From Anaerolineales bacterium (GTDB lineage Bacteria; Chloroflexota; Anaerolineae; Anaerolineales; UBA4823): a DNA stretch of 64,000 nt. Position 1 is the stretch's first letter, and every line of letters starts with the position of its first letter. Location of the stretch: positions 1 through 64,000 of the forward strand of contig JAGVAD010000007.1 of NCBI GenBank assembly GCA_020060465.1. Reading direction: 5' to 3'. Both the position numbers and the translations under genes were made by a program. This document shows, in pieces, positions 1 through 7,548 of this stretch. Below the pieces are notes generated by a model. That model made no database searches. It was not told the origin of the DNA and saw nothing but the letters and a program-made list of their open reading frames with translations.

Positions 1-90
1 AACCAATCGTTGGTTACGTTGGGACAGGCAGAGCTGTGCGGTTGGTTACGCCTCGGTGACGTTGGAACGTAACCAACGTTTTGGTTGGTC
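1..90. repeat. palindromic repeat cluster at the left end of the CRISPR array
   Basis: This stretch holds several copies of a short inverted motif. AACCAA-TCG-TTGGTT lies at 1-15 and AACCAA-CGTT-TTGGTT at 71-86. CGTTGGTTACG occurs at 8-18, GTTGGTTACG at 41-50, and the reverse complement CGTAACCAACG at 68-78. It looks like a REP-like interspersed element. It directly abuts the first, truncated CRISPR repeat, so it may have replaced the original leader side. No ORF or cas gene is seen here. The leader, if it survives, would lie in or left of this stretch. Confidence 0.6.
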
Positions 91-97
91 TAACCCT

Positions 98-928
98 CCC
101 GTCAGGGTATTAAGACCTAGACGTCACCTGACATGGGCGATCCCCACCACTGTGGTAAGAATCATTCAATGCCCGTCAGGGTATTAAGACGTGTAATACC
201 ATAGACTCTGAAAATCCCTCCTGTCCAGTTGAAATACATTCAATGCCCGTAAGGGTATTAAGACCTCTTCGGTCGGCGTCACTTCCTCGGTGGGGGTGAC
301 TTGTTGAAATACATTCAATGCCCGTAAGGGTATTAAGACATTATCCTGTTTGTGCTGGTGGTCATGTACCTGGTCGTGTAAGAATCATTCAATGCCCGTC
401 AGGGTATTAAGACCGTCTAAGTCCCCGTTGCTACCGTCGGGCAGCGAGCGGTATTCAGTAAGAATCATTCAATGCCCGTCAGGGTATTAAGACTCACCAA
501 ATTCCCCGCGTGTCCTGCGGGGTTCGGTTTCGTAAGAATCATTCAATGCCCGTCAGGGTATTAAGACAAGAGGCGGCGGGGGCGGGGTTGCCACCCAGCA
601 CGTAAGAATCATTCAATGCCCGTCAGGGTATTAAGACAGACCTCGCGCAGGTCTCCGCCAGCGCATACGATGTAGGTAAGAATCATTCAATGCCCGTCAG
701 GGTATTAAGACCTAATGGCTCGCCTTCTTATGATTACCCTGACCGGGGTTCCGTAAGAATCATTCAATGCCCGTCAGGGTATTAAGACCGAGGCCAGCTT
801 TGCAACTTTCGCTCTCTCGTCCATCTTTTTGTAAGAATCATTCAATGCCCGTCAGGGTATTAAGCTGTAGCACAGGCTTAAGCCTGTGCTACGAATGCAG
901 GTAACGTAGGAATCATTCAATGCCCGTC
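98..928 (+). CRISPR. CRISPR array with two repeat variants and truncated ends
   Basis: Ten near-full-length repeats start at 155, 228, 303, 378, 458, 532, 602, 676, 753 and 831. A 3' half-repeat lies at 98-116 and a 5' half-repeat at 906-928. Eight repeats are a 36-nt form starting GTAAGAATCATTCAATGCCC and ending GTCAGGGTATTAAGAC. The two at 228-264 and 303-339 are a 37-nt form starting GTTGAAATACATTC with loop GTAA. Spacers are mostly 34-44 nt. The inner stem ATGCCC/GGGTAT pairs fully on the + strand only if a G-U wobble is allowed, so crRNA is probably read left to right with 5' handle ATTAAGAC. The repeat at 831 has a degenerate last base, as expected at the old end. No cas gene is present, so the type cannot be assigned. 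Confidence 0.97.
867..892. repeat. perfect 26-nt palindrome occupying a spacer position
   Basis: The sequence starts GTAGCACAGGCTT and is followed at once by its exact reverse complement, giving a perfect 13-bp inverted repeat. It sits in the 40-nt interval between the repeat ending at 865 and the truncated repeat at 906. That is a normal spacer length for this array. It is either a REP-like element that inserted here, or a spacer captured from such an element. Confidence 0.85.
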
Positions 929-954
929 CCGCAGGTTCCCCAACCTGCGGGACG
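925..954. repeat. GC-rich hairpin truncating the last CRISPR repeat
   Basis: A 13-bp stem CGTCCCGCAGGTT with loop CCCC and its complement overlaps the end of the last half-repeat, which stops matching after CCCGTC at 928. TTTT follows at 955, so transcription from the array could end here. It resembles an interspersed palindromic unit more than a gene-specific terminator. Confidence 0.7.
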
Positions 955-1135
955 TTTTGCAATATCGCACCCAAGAGACCGATGCCCGCTGATGGCGGGC
1001 TTTGTAACCCGAGGCTGGCCTGAGTCGCAGCGCGGTTGCCCCATCAGTGAATGCAAATGAGTGATACAATTTCCACCACGGATGGATCCCGCGTGCATCT
1101 CAAAGACATCGTACACCAGGAAGGAGGGTACTATC

Positions 1136-1480
1136 ATGGAAAAACGCTATACTGCTCTGCGCGTCATCGGCACAATTTATAAGGTCATCGGCTTGCTGGT
1201 TGGGGCGTTGACGATCCTGTCTGTGCTGGGCATCTGCGCTGCCAGCGTCTTGGGCGGGGCGGCGATGGAGCAGTTGTCGCAACAATTTGGCGATGGTTCG
1301 GGCGGCGGTCTAGCTGGTGGGTTGTTCGGCGGATTGCTGCTCAGCCTGGCTGCTCTGATCTACGGCGGCGGGCTGTCGGTCACCCTCTATGCTTTCGGCG
1401 AAGGGGTGTACCTCTTCCTGGCTATCGAGGAGAACACACGGGCAACGACTGAATTGTTGCGCTCGCAAATCCGCGCCTGA
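1136..1480 (+). CDS. small two-segment membrane protein of unknown function
   Basis: A 114-residue protein that I do not recognise. The start at 1136 is chosen because AGGAAGGAGGG lies just upstream, whereas the longer open frame from 1061 has no ribosome site. Two hydrophobic stretches (about residues 10-45 and 58-95) flank a Gly/Ser/Gln-rich linker (SQQFGDGSGGG). The C-terminus is charged and ends in a short helix-like segment. Small integral membrane proteins of this plan are common and poorly characterised. It stands alone between the CRISPR array and the rhodanese gene, with no sign of a shared transcript beyond the same strand. Confidence 0.75.
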   Translation: MEKRYTALRVIGTIYKVIGLLVGALTILSVLGICAASVLGGAAMEQLSQQFGDGSGGGLAGGLFGGLLLSLAALIYGGGLSVTLYAFGEGVYLFLAIEENTRATTELLRSQIRA

Positions 1481-1570
1481 TCGGCGCGCCTTTAATAACC
1501 TTATTAACCCCTCCACTTTCCGGCTATGGTATCATACGCCGGTAATCATCTTTGATGAAGTGGAGCAGGT

Positions 1571-2062
1571 ATGTCTTCCTATAATCGTCGCTCGGTGGCG
1601 CCGTTAATCCTGGTCGCACTAGGAGTGGTGTTAATTTTGGGTTCGATCCTGTGGATCATGGGTGCGGCGCAGACCGCGCCCCAAACAGCGGCCCCCATCT
1701 TTTCGTCGCCGGCGCTCACCCCGCGCATCCCCTACCCTAATATTCAGCGCATCAGCCTGGCGGACGCCAAAGCGGCTTTTGAATTGAAGCAGGCGGTGTT
1801 CATTGATACGCGCGGCGAGCCTTATTATTCCGCCGGACACATCCCAGGCTCCATTTCGATGACCGAGGAAGAAGCCCGCTCCCGCATGGGAGAACTGGAT
1901 CGGAATGCCTGGATCATCACCTATTGCACCTGACCGGCGGAGGAAACCAGCGCCAGTTTGGCGCAATTCTTGTTACAGAATGGTTTTCGCCAGGTAACGC
2001 CGATCCAGGGTGGTTTGGAAGCCTGGGTAGAAGCGGGTTATCCGATCGAAACTTCGCAATGA
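1571..2062 (+). CDS. membrane-anchored rhodanese with in-frame TGA, probable selenoprotein
   Basis: Reading through the TGA at 1931-1933 gives 163 residues. There is an N-terminal membrane anchor (about 10-32), a Pro/Ala linker, then one rhodanese domain (about 58-160). The domain has the usual FIDTR and SAGHIPGS elements, and a C-terminal GGLEAWVEAGYP that is only reached after the TGA. The active-site loop reads Y-C119-T-TGA-P-A-E-E-T-S-A. Related rhodaneses commonly have YCxCP there, so the TGA sits where a cysteine is expected. Forty-two codons continue without a stop and stay rhodanese-like, which argues against decay. A stem-loop fitting a bacterial SECIS lies 16 nt after the TGA. If TGA is a true stop, the product is a 120-residue fragment. 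The role would be sulfur or selenium transfer, or persulfide handling, outside the membrane. The next gene starts 10 nt later. Confidence 0.72.
1950..1964 (+). promoter_or_regulatory. SECIS-like hairpin downstream of the in-frame TGA
   Basis: Stem GCGCCA (1950-1955), loop GTT (1956-1958) and stem TGGCGC (1959-1964) form a perfect 6-bp hairpin inside the rhodanese frame. It begins 16 nt after the TGA, and the loop G is 22 nt after it. Bacterial SECIS elements typically sit immediately downstream of the UGA with a G at the start of a small apical loop, recognised by SelB. The fit is good but short hairpins occur by chance. No sel genes are in this window. Confidence 0.55.
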
Positions 2063-2072
2063 GGCTTAACCG

Positions 2073-2552
2073 ATGACCGAGACGCCCGAACGCCTGGTCG
2101 CCCGCTTGCAGGGCGAAGGCGAAAAAACCCTGGAATTTTTCCGCCGCCTGACGCCGCAGCAATGGGAGTTGCCCGTCTATAGCGACGGCGGCTGCTGGAG
2201 CGTGCGACAAATCCTGGCGCACTTTGTCGCCGCAGAGCGGGGTATCTATAAACTGATTCAAAATGTGTTGGATGGCGGCGAGGGCGCTCCGGCGGACTTC
2301 GACTTGAACGCTTATAACGAACGCAAGGTATCTCAGATGGAGGGGGAATCTATCCCCTCTTTATTGGAACAATTCGCCGCTCAGCGGCAGGCTTCCGTCC
2401 AGCTTGTGGCGCGCCTGTCGGCGCAGGATTTGTTGCGCCAGGGCCGACACCCCTGGCTGGGCGTGGCTGCGCTGGAAGAGATCATCCAACTGCTGTACCG
2501 TCACAACCAGATCCATCAGCGCGAAATCCGCAGGGCGCTGAGCGGAGAGTGA
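2073..2552 (+). CDS. DinB/YfiT-like metal-binding four-helix protein
   Basis: A 159-residue all-helical protein of the DinB superfamily (the fold shared by YfiT hydrolases and thiol-dependent S-transferases). The histidine triad that binds a divalent metal is visible: H50 in QILAHFV, then H144 and H148 in YRHNQIHQ. W42-S-V-R-Q-I-L-A-H is the characteristic motif before the first histidine. Family members transfer low-molecular-weight thiols or hydrolyse small amides. The substrate cannot be told from sequence. It follows the rhodanese by 10 nt and precedes the prenyltransferase by 3 nt, so all three are probably co-transcribed. Confidence 0.85.
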   Translation: MTETPERLVARLQGEGEKTLEFFRRLTPQQWELPVYSDGGCWSVRQILAHFVAAERGIYKLIQNVLDGGEGAPADFDLNAYNERKVSQMEGESIPSLLEQFAAQRQASVQLVARLSAQDLLRQGRHPWLGVAALEEIIQLLYRHNQIHQREIRRALSGE

Positions 2553-2555
2553 AGC

Positions 2556-3491
2556 ATGTCTGAGCAACCTGCGCAGAAAAAAGGCTTACAAAACCTGCGC
2601 TGGTTCATCCAGCTCTCCCGTCCGCTGTTTCTGCTCGGCCTCCTGCTGGTGTACGCCCTGGGGGCGGGCATGGCGCGCTATTTGGGGGCGACGATCAACT
2701 GGAGCGCCTACTGGCTGGGGCAGATCTGGGTGACGCTGTTGCAGCTCAGTGTGCATTATCTGAACGAATATTTCAACGCCCCCGCCGATCTGGATAACCC
2801 CAACCGCACCTTTCTAACCGGTGGAAGCAACGCCCTGGCGCCAGGTCGCTTGCCGCGCCGAACTGCGTTGCTGGCTGCTCTGGCTTGCCTGGCGTTTCTG
2901 GCCTCGCTGACAGTGCTGATCATCGCTCAGCTTAACCCTGCACCGGCCGCCTATCTGATCATGGGGCTGGCGTTTCTGGGTGCTTTCTTCTATTCTGTGC
3001 CGCCGGTGCGCCTGGAGGCTTCCGGTTACGGCGAATTAACCACCTCGGTGTTGGTGGCGTTCCTGGTGCCGGCTTATGCTTTCATCCTGCAAACCGGCGC
3101 CATGCACCGCCTGGTGGCGATGAGCGCCTTCCCGTTGACCGCGGCGCACCTGGCTATGCTACTGGCTTTTACCCTGCCCGATTATTTCACCGACCTCAAG
3201 CACGGCAAGCATACCCTGATGATCCGTCTGGGCTGGCAGAACGGCATGTTGCTGCACAATGCGCTCATTCTCACCGTTTATCTACTGTTGCTGATCGCCC
3301 GCGCCTTCGGCTATCCTGGCTTCGCTGCCCTGGCCGGGTTGTTTTCCCTCCCCATCGGAGGGTTTCAAATCTGGCAGATGCGCGCCATTGCTAACGGCGC
3401 CAAACCCAACTGGAATGCCCTCACCATTGGCGCGTTGGCGTTTTTTGGCGTGCTGGTCTATTTGCTGACCTTTGCCTTTTGGACAAACTGA
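2556..3491 (+). CDS. UbiA-family prenyltransferase (MenA-like)
   Basis: A 311-residue polytopic membrane protein with about eight to nine hydrophobic segments. The UbiA aspartate-rich motifs are present in modified form: N70-E-Y-F-N-A-P-A-D-L-D followed by NPNRTFLTGGSNAL in the first cytoplasmic loop, and DYFTDLKHGKHTL in the second. UbiA enzymes join a polyprenyl diphosphate to an aromatic or other acceptor. The layout is closest to 1,4-dihydroxy-2-naphthoate prenyltransferase (MenA), but no menaquinone genes are adjacent, so the acceptor is uncertain. The gene begins 3 nt after the DinB-like gene. Confidence 0.82.
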   Translation: MSEQPAQKKGLQNLRWFIQLSRPLFLLGLLLVYALGAGMARYLGATINWSAYWLGQIWVTLLQLSVHYLNEYFNAPADLDNPNRTFLTGGSNALAPGRLPRRTALLAALACLAFLASLTVLIIAQLNPAPAAYLIMGLAFLGAFFYSVPPVRLEASGYGELTTSVLVAFLVPAYAFILQTGAMHRLVAMSAFPLTAAHLAMLLAFTLPDYFTDLKHGKHTLMIRLGWQNGMLLHNALILTVYLLLLIARAFGYPGFAALAGLFSLPIGGFQIWQMRAIANGAKPNWNALTIGALAFFGVLVYLLTFAFWTN

Positions 3492-3559
3492 GTTATCATC
3501 CTGGATAGCGCTGACCTGGTTTCTTGAACGGCGCTGAACAATTGTCGCTAGATTGACGT

Positions 3560-4792
3560 ATGCCCGAATTCCTGGAATTATTGCCGCCAGCGGAAGCCTT
3601 GCAATTGTTGCTGGCTCAACTCTCCCCCCAACCGCGTGCAGAGATAATTGCCTCCAGCGACGCCCTGGGGCGGGTGACCGCGGAAGCAGTCAGCGCGCCG
3701 CACCCGTTGCCTTCCTTCGCCCGCGCCGCGGTGGATGGCTACGCGGTGCGCGCCGCGGATACCTTCGGCGCAAGCGAGTCCTTGCCTGCCTATCTGCAAC
3801 TGGTGGGTGAGATCCCGATGGGCGCCGTCGCCGACCTGCGCCTGGACACCGCGCAGTGCGCTTTGATCCATACCGGCGGCATGCTGCCTGCCAGCGCTGA
3901 CGCGGTGGTGATGCTGGAATATACGCAGAGCGCTCGCCCGGATGAAGTGGAAGTGCTGCGGGCGGTTGCGCCGGGCGAAAATGTGCTCAAGGTGGGCGAG
4001 GATGTGGCGGCCGGCGAAGTGGTCATCCCCGCCGGAGTCCGCCTGCGCCCGGCGGAGATCGGCGGTTTGATGGCGCTGGGCATCACCCGCCTGGCGGTTG
4101 TGCAACGCCCGCGGGTGGGCATCCTCTCCAGCGGCGACGAGGTAGTTGCGCCGGAAAGCGACATCCGCCCTGGCCAGGTGCGCGACGTGAACTCCTACAG
4201 CTTGAGCGCCCTGGTGGAAGCCTCCGGCGGACAGCCAGTGCGTTATGGCATCCTGCCCGATGACGCCGAAGCGCTGCGCAACGCGGCGCAGCGCGCCTTG
4301 CAGGAATGCGACATGCTGGTCATCACCGCCGGTTCATCGGCCAGCGCCCGCGATTTGACCGCCCAGGTGATCCACTCCTTGGGCGAGCCCGGCGTGCTGG
4401 CGCATGGGCTGAACGTGCGTCCCGGCAAACCCACCATCCTGGCGGCGTGCCAGGGGAAAGCGGTCATTGGGCTGCCGGGCAACCCGGTCAGCGCGTTGGT
4501 CATCGCCGGGCTGTTTGTGAGGCCCATCTTGCAGCGCCTGCTCGGCGTGCGGGTGAGCCGACCGGCGCCCGTTGTCTCCGCCCGGCTGACGTTGAATCTC
4601 CCCTCCCAGGCCGGGCGGGAAGATTGGGTGGCGGCGCGTCTGGTCGCCTCGCCGCAGGGATATTTGGCGGAACCGGTGTTCGGCAAGAGCAACCTCATCT
4701 TCACCCTGGCCCGCGCTGATGGCTTGGTGCGCATTCCGCCCGACGCCGTGGGGTTGGAAGCTGGAGCGATCGTCGAAGTCTATCTGTTATGA
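3560..4792 (+). CDS. moeA: molybdopterin molybdenumtransferase MoeA
   Basis: A 410-residue MoeA that inserts Mo or W into adenylylated molybdopterin. Family marks include PSFARAAVDGYAVRA (about 51-65) with the conserved Asp-Gly-Tyr-Ala, ILSSGDEVV in the MoaB/Mog-like domain, GSSASARD, and GLPGNPVSALV. Domain order is the MoeA N-terminal region, MoCF-binding domain, then C-terminal beta barrel. The stop overlaps the start of the ACT-domain gene (ATGA). A second moeA lies 390 nt downstream. Organisms using both W and Mo enzymes often have two specialised MoeA copies, and an aldehyde:ferredoxin oxidoreductase is encoded at 21169-23079. Confidence 0.95.
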   Translation: MPEFLELLPPAEALQLLLAQLSPQPRAEIIASSDALGRVTAEAVSAPHPLPSFARAAVDGYAVRAADTFGASESLPAYLQLVGEIPMGAVADLRLDTAQCALIHTGGMLPASADAVVMLEYTQSARPDEVEVLRAVAPGENVLKVGEDVAAGEVVIPAGVRLRPAEIGGLMALGITRLAVVQRPRVGILSSGDEVVAPESDIRPGQVRDVNSYSLSALVEASGGQPVRYGILPDDAEALRNAAQRALQECDMLVITAGSSASARDLTAQVIHSLGEPGVLAHGLNVRPGKPTILAACQGKAVIGLPGNPVSALVIAGLFVRPILQRLLGVRVSRPAPVVSARLTLNLPSQAGREDWVAARLVASPQGYLAEPVFGKSNLIFTLARADGLVRIPPDAVGLEAGAIVEVYLL

Positions 4793-5199
4793 ATCCGCCT
4801 TCTGATCTGACCCTCATGATCCTGCCGGAGCGTTACGCGGTTTGCCGCCTGGCGGCGGAGGCCGATTTTCCGGAGTGGGCGCGCCCAAGCGACCTGCTTG
4901 CCTTGCTGCGCACCCGTGATGAATTGAGCGTGGTGTGCGCGGAGCGTTTTGCGCCGCCGGAAGCGCGCGCCGAGCGCGGCTGGCGGGTTTTGCAAGTACA
5001 TGGTCGGCTGGATTTTGCCCTGGTGGGTGTTTTGGCGTCCATTGCTGCACCCCTGGCGCGCGCCGGCGTCAGCATTTTTGCTCTATCTACGTTCGATACC
5101 GACTATGTTTTAGTAAAGGAAGTCTCTCTGGAGCGCGCCGTGGCTGCGCTCACCCAGGAGGGATTTTTGGTGTTGGATCATGGCCGTCTATCTGCATGA
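4789..5199 (+). CDS. ACT-domain protein (CASTOR/ACT_7-like)
   Basis: A 136-residue protein whose second half has a clear ACT-type ligand-binding fold: GWRVLQVHGRLDFALVGVLA, then PLARAGVSIFALSTFDTDYV, the signature of the CASTOR/ACT_7 group. The N-terminal half (VVCAERF) matches the same family. These proteins bind amino acids or other small ligands as regulators. The effect here is unknown. It overlaps the upstream moeA by 4 nt and the downstream MoeA fusion by 20 nt, so it is translationally coupled to both. That suggests a link to the molybdenum or tungsten cofactor step, though chance co-location cannot be excluded. Confidence 0.85.
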   Translation: MNPPSDLTLMILPERYAVCRLAAEADFPEWARPSDLLALLRTRDELSVVCAERFAPPEARAERGWRVLQVHGRLDFALVGVLASIAAPLARAGVSIFALSTFDTDYVLVKEVSLERAVAALTQEGFLVLDHGRLSA

Positions 5200-7159
5200 T
5201 ATTCCTCTCCCCGAAGCTTTGGACCGTTTCAATCAGGCGCTGCGCCAGGGTGGCTGCGATGGCTTGCTGGGGGTGGAAGAACTGCCCCTGGACGAGCGGC
5301 TGGTCGGGCGCGTGCTGGCTGAGCCGGTGTGGGCGCGCCTGTCTTCGCCGCACTATCACGCTTCGGCGATGGATGGTTTCGCCGTGCGCGCCGCGGCGAC
5401 GGCTGAAGCCATGCTCAATCAGCCTGTGACGCTGATCTGCGCCGCCTCCGCTGGTGAGAAACAAGCTGCATATTTGGATACCGGCGATCCGTTGCCGGAT
5501 TGGGCCGACGCGGTCATCCCTATCGAAAACGTCGAGCCGCTGGATGAGGCCGGCCTGCCTGCCGCCAATCCGCGCCGTCCGCAGGTGATCCGCATTCGCG
5601 CCTCGGTCACGCCGTGGAGCAATGTGCGCCCCATGGGCGAGGACATCGTGGCGACGCAGCTAGTCTTGCCCGCCGGTCACGTTCTGCGCCCGGTGGATCT
5701 GGGCGCAGCGGCTGCCTGCGGGCATACCCACCTGCGCCTGGCGCGCCGCCCGCGTGTCGCTATCTTGCCTACCGGCAGCGAATTGGTGGAAATAGGTCAA
5801 CCGGTGCGCCCTGGCGACATCATCGAATTCAACTCTTTGGTGTTGGCTGCTCAGGTGAACCAATGGGGCGGCGAGGCGAAGCGCTTTCCCATCACCCCCG
5901 ACCGCTTCGAAGACATCCACCGGCGGGTGCAAGAAGCCGCCGCAGAGCATGACCTGGTGTTGCTCAACGCGGGTTCTTCCGCCGGTTCGGAGGATTTTTC
6001 CGCCCGCGTGATTGCCTCGCTGGGCGAGGTGTTGGTGCATGGGGTGGCAGTGCGTCCCGGGCATCCGGTGATCTTGGGGATGGTTCGGCGCAGCCCAACG
6101 GTCTCGATTCCCGTGATCGGCGTGCCTGGCTATCCGGTATCCGCGGCGCTGACCGGAGAGATTTTCGTGGAGCCGCTGCTGGCGCGCTGGCTGGGGCGTC
6201 CACCGCAGGAGCCGCTGACGGTGGAGGCGACGCTGACGCGCAAGGTGACTTCACCGGCGGGTGACGACGACTATATGCGTGTAGCTGTGGGGCGCGTGGG
6301 CGATAAACTGCTGGCAGCGCCGCTATCTCGCGGCGCGGGGGTGATCACTTCGCTGGTGCGCGCCGATGGCATTGCCATCCTGCCGCGCGGCTCGCAGGGT
6401 TTACCGGCCGGCGCGCCGCTGACGGTGCGTCTGTACCGTCATCCGGCGGAATTGGAACGCACCATCTTCGCCATTGGCTCGCACGACATGACTCTGGATT
6501 TGCTGGCTCAGTTTCTGGCCGGGCGCGGCCGCCGTTTGGCTTCAGCAAACGTGGGCAGCCAGGGCGGGTTGGTGGCTTTGCGCCGTGGCGAGGCGCACCT
6601 GGCGGGTTCGCACCTGCTGGACCCACAAACCGGCGAATATAACCTCAGCGCCATCCGCCAATATCTGCCTGGCAGGGCGGTGAAAGTAGTCGCTCTGGTG
6701 GGTCGCCAGCAGGGGTTGATCACGGCGCGCGGCAATCCGAAGGACATCCGCTCGTTACAAGACCTGGCGCGCCCGGAGGTGACCTTTGTCAACCGCCAGC
6801 GCGGCGCGGGCACGCGCGTTCTGCTCGATTATCAGTTATCTCGGTTGGGGATTGCGCCGGAAGCCATTCGGGGCTATACTCAAGAAGAGTACACCCACTT
6901 AGCTGTGGCAGCCGCGGTCGCTTCGGGGCGGGCGGATTGTGGGCTGGGCATCGCCGCCGCCGCGCAGGCGCTGGATCTGGATTTCATCCCGCTCTATGAT
7001 GAGCATTACGAGCTGGTGATCCCCGATGAAATCTATCACAGCGAGCTGTTAGCGCCCCTCTTCGAAGTCTTGAGCGAGCCGGCTTTTCGTCAGGCGGTTG
7101 CTGCGCTGCCCGGATATGATGTCTCCCGCATGGGGGAATTGGTTGCTGAGGTGAGTTAG
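5180..7159 (+). CDS. MoeA fused to a periplasmic-binding-like domain
   Basis: 659 residues. Residues about 1-415 are a second MoeA, with SAMDGFAVRAA, ILPTGSELVE, NAGSSAGSEDF and GVPGYPVSAAL. Residues about 425-659 resemble a type 2 periplasmic-binding/LysR-effector domain: ANVGSQGGLVALRRGEAHLA, then VNRQRGAGTRVLLDYQL and a DLDFIPLYDEHYELVIP tail. MoeA-PBP fusions of this kind are known from bacteria and archaea. The extra domain lacks a signal peptide, so it acts in the cytoplasm, perhaps binding oxyanions or sensing the cofactor. The start at 5180 overlaps the ACT gene. The receiver-domain gene follows after 2 nt. Confidence 0.92.
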   Translation: MAVYLHDIPLPEALDRFNQALRQGGCDGLLGVEELPLDERLVGRVLAEPVWARLSSPHYHASAMDGFAVRAAATAEAMLNQPVTLICAASAGEKQAAYLDTGDPLPDWADAVIPIENVEPLDEAGLPAANPRRPQVIRIRASVTPWSNVRPMGEDIVATQLVLPAGHVLRPVDLGAAAACGHTHLRLARRPRVAILPTGSELVEIGQPVRPGDIIEFNSLVLAAQVNQWGGEAKRFPITPDRFEDIHRRVQEAAAEHDLVLLNAGSSAGSEDFSARVIASLGEVLVHGVAVRPGHPVILGMVRRSPTVSIPVIGVPGYPVSAALTGEIFVEPLLARWLGRPPQEPLTVEATLTRKVTSPAGDDDYMRVAVGRVGDKLLAAPLSRGAGVITSLVRADGIAILPRGSQGLPAGAPLTVRLYRHPAELERTIFAIGSHDMTLDLLAQFLAGRGRRLASANVGSQGGLVALRRGEAHLAGSHLLDPQTGEYNLSAIRQYLPGRAVKVVALVGRQQGLITARGNPKDIRSLQDLARPEVTFVNRQRGAGTRVLLDYQLSRLGIAPEAIRGYTQEEYTHLAVAAAVASGRADCGLGIAAAAQALDLDFIPLYDEHYELVIPDEIYHSELLAPLFEVLSEPAFRQAVAALPGYDVSRMGELVAEVS

Positions 7160-7161
7160 CC

Positions 7162-7530
7162 ATGGTCACTGCCCTTGTGATAGACGACAACCGTGAATCG
7201 GCTGATGTGGTCGTCGAAATGCTCGCGCTGCTGAATGTGCAGGCTCAGGCAGCTTATGGGCCGCGCGCCGCCATGCTGGTGCTTAAAGATTTCACCCCGG
7301 ATATTGTCTTTTTGGACATCAATATGCCTGGCGTGGACGGCTTCGAGGTGCTGTCTTACCTGCGCCGCTTCCCGCGCATGCAGGATGTGCCGATTGTGTT
7401 TATCACCTCTGACGACCAGCCGGAGACGGCCGGCAAAGTGCGTAAAACCGGCGCTTTGTTGGTCATCATCAAGCCAGCAACCATTGAATCGTTAGAGCAA
7501 GCATTGCTCAAAGCAGGTATTATGTCATAG
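7162..7530 (+). CDS. stand-alone response regulator receiver domain
   Basis: 122 residues forming one CheY-like receiver and nothing else. The acidic pair is D8/D9 (VIDDN), the phospho-acceptor Asp lies in VFLDINMPG, the Thr/Ser switch in FITSDD, and the conserved Lys in IIKPA. With no output domain, it must act by protein contact or as a phosphate relay. No histidine kinase is adjacent. The gene starts 2 nt after the MoeA fusion, an unexplained but tight linkage. Confidence 0.9.
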   Translation: MVTALVIDDNRESADVVVEMLALLNVQAQAAYGPRAAMLVLKDFTPDIVFLDINMPGVDGFEVLSYLRRFPRMQDVPIVFITSDDQPETAGKVRKTGALLVIIKPATIESLEQALLKAGIMS

Positions 7531-7548
7531 TTCAATCAGGAGATGGAT

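Noticed and set aside
3553-3810. 85-codon ORF overlapping the start of moeA
   Set aside because: It lies in an alternative frame of moeA, with no ribosome site or domain.
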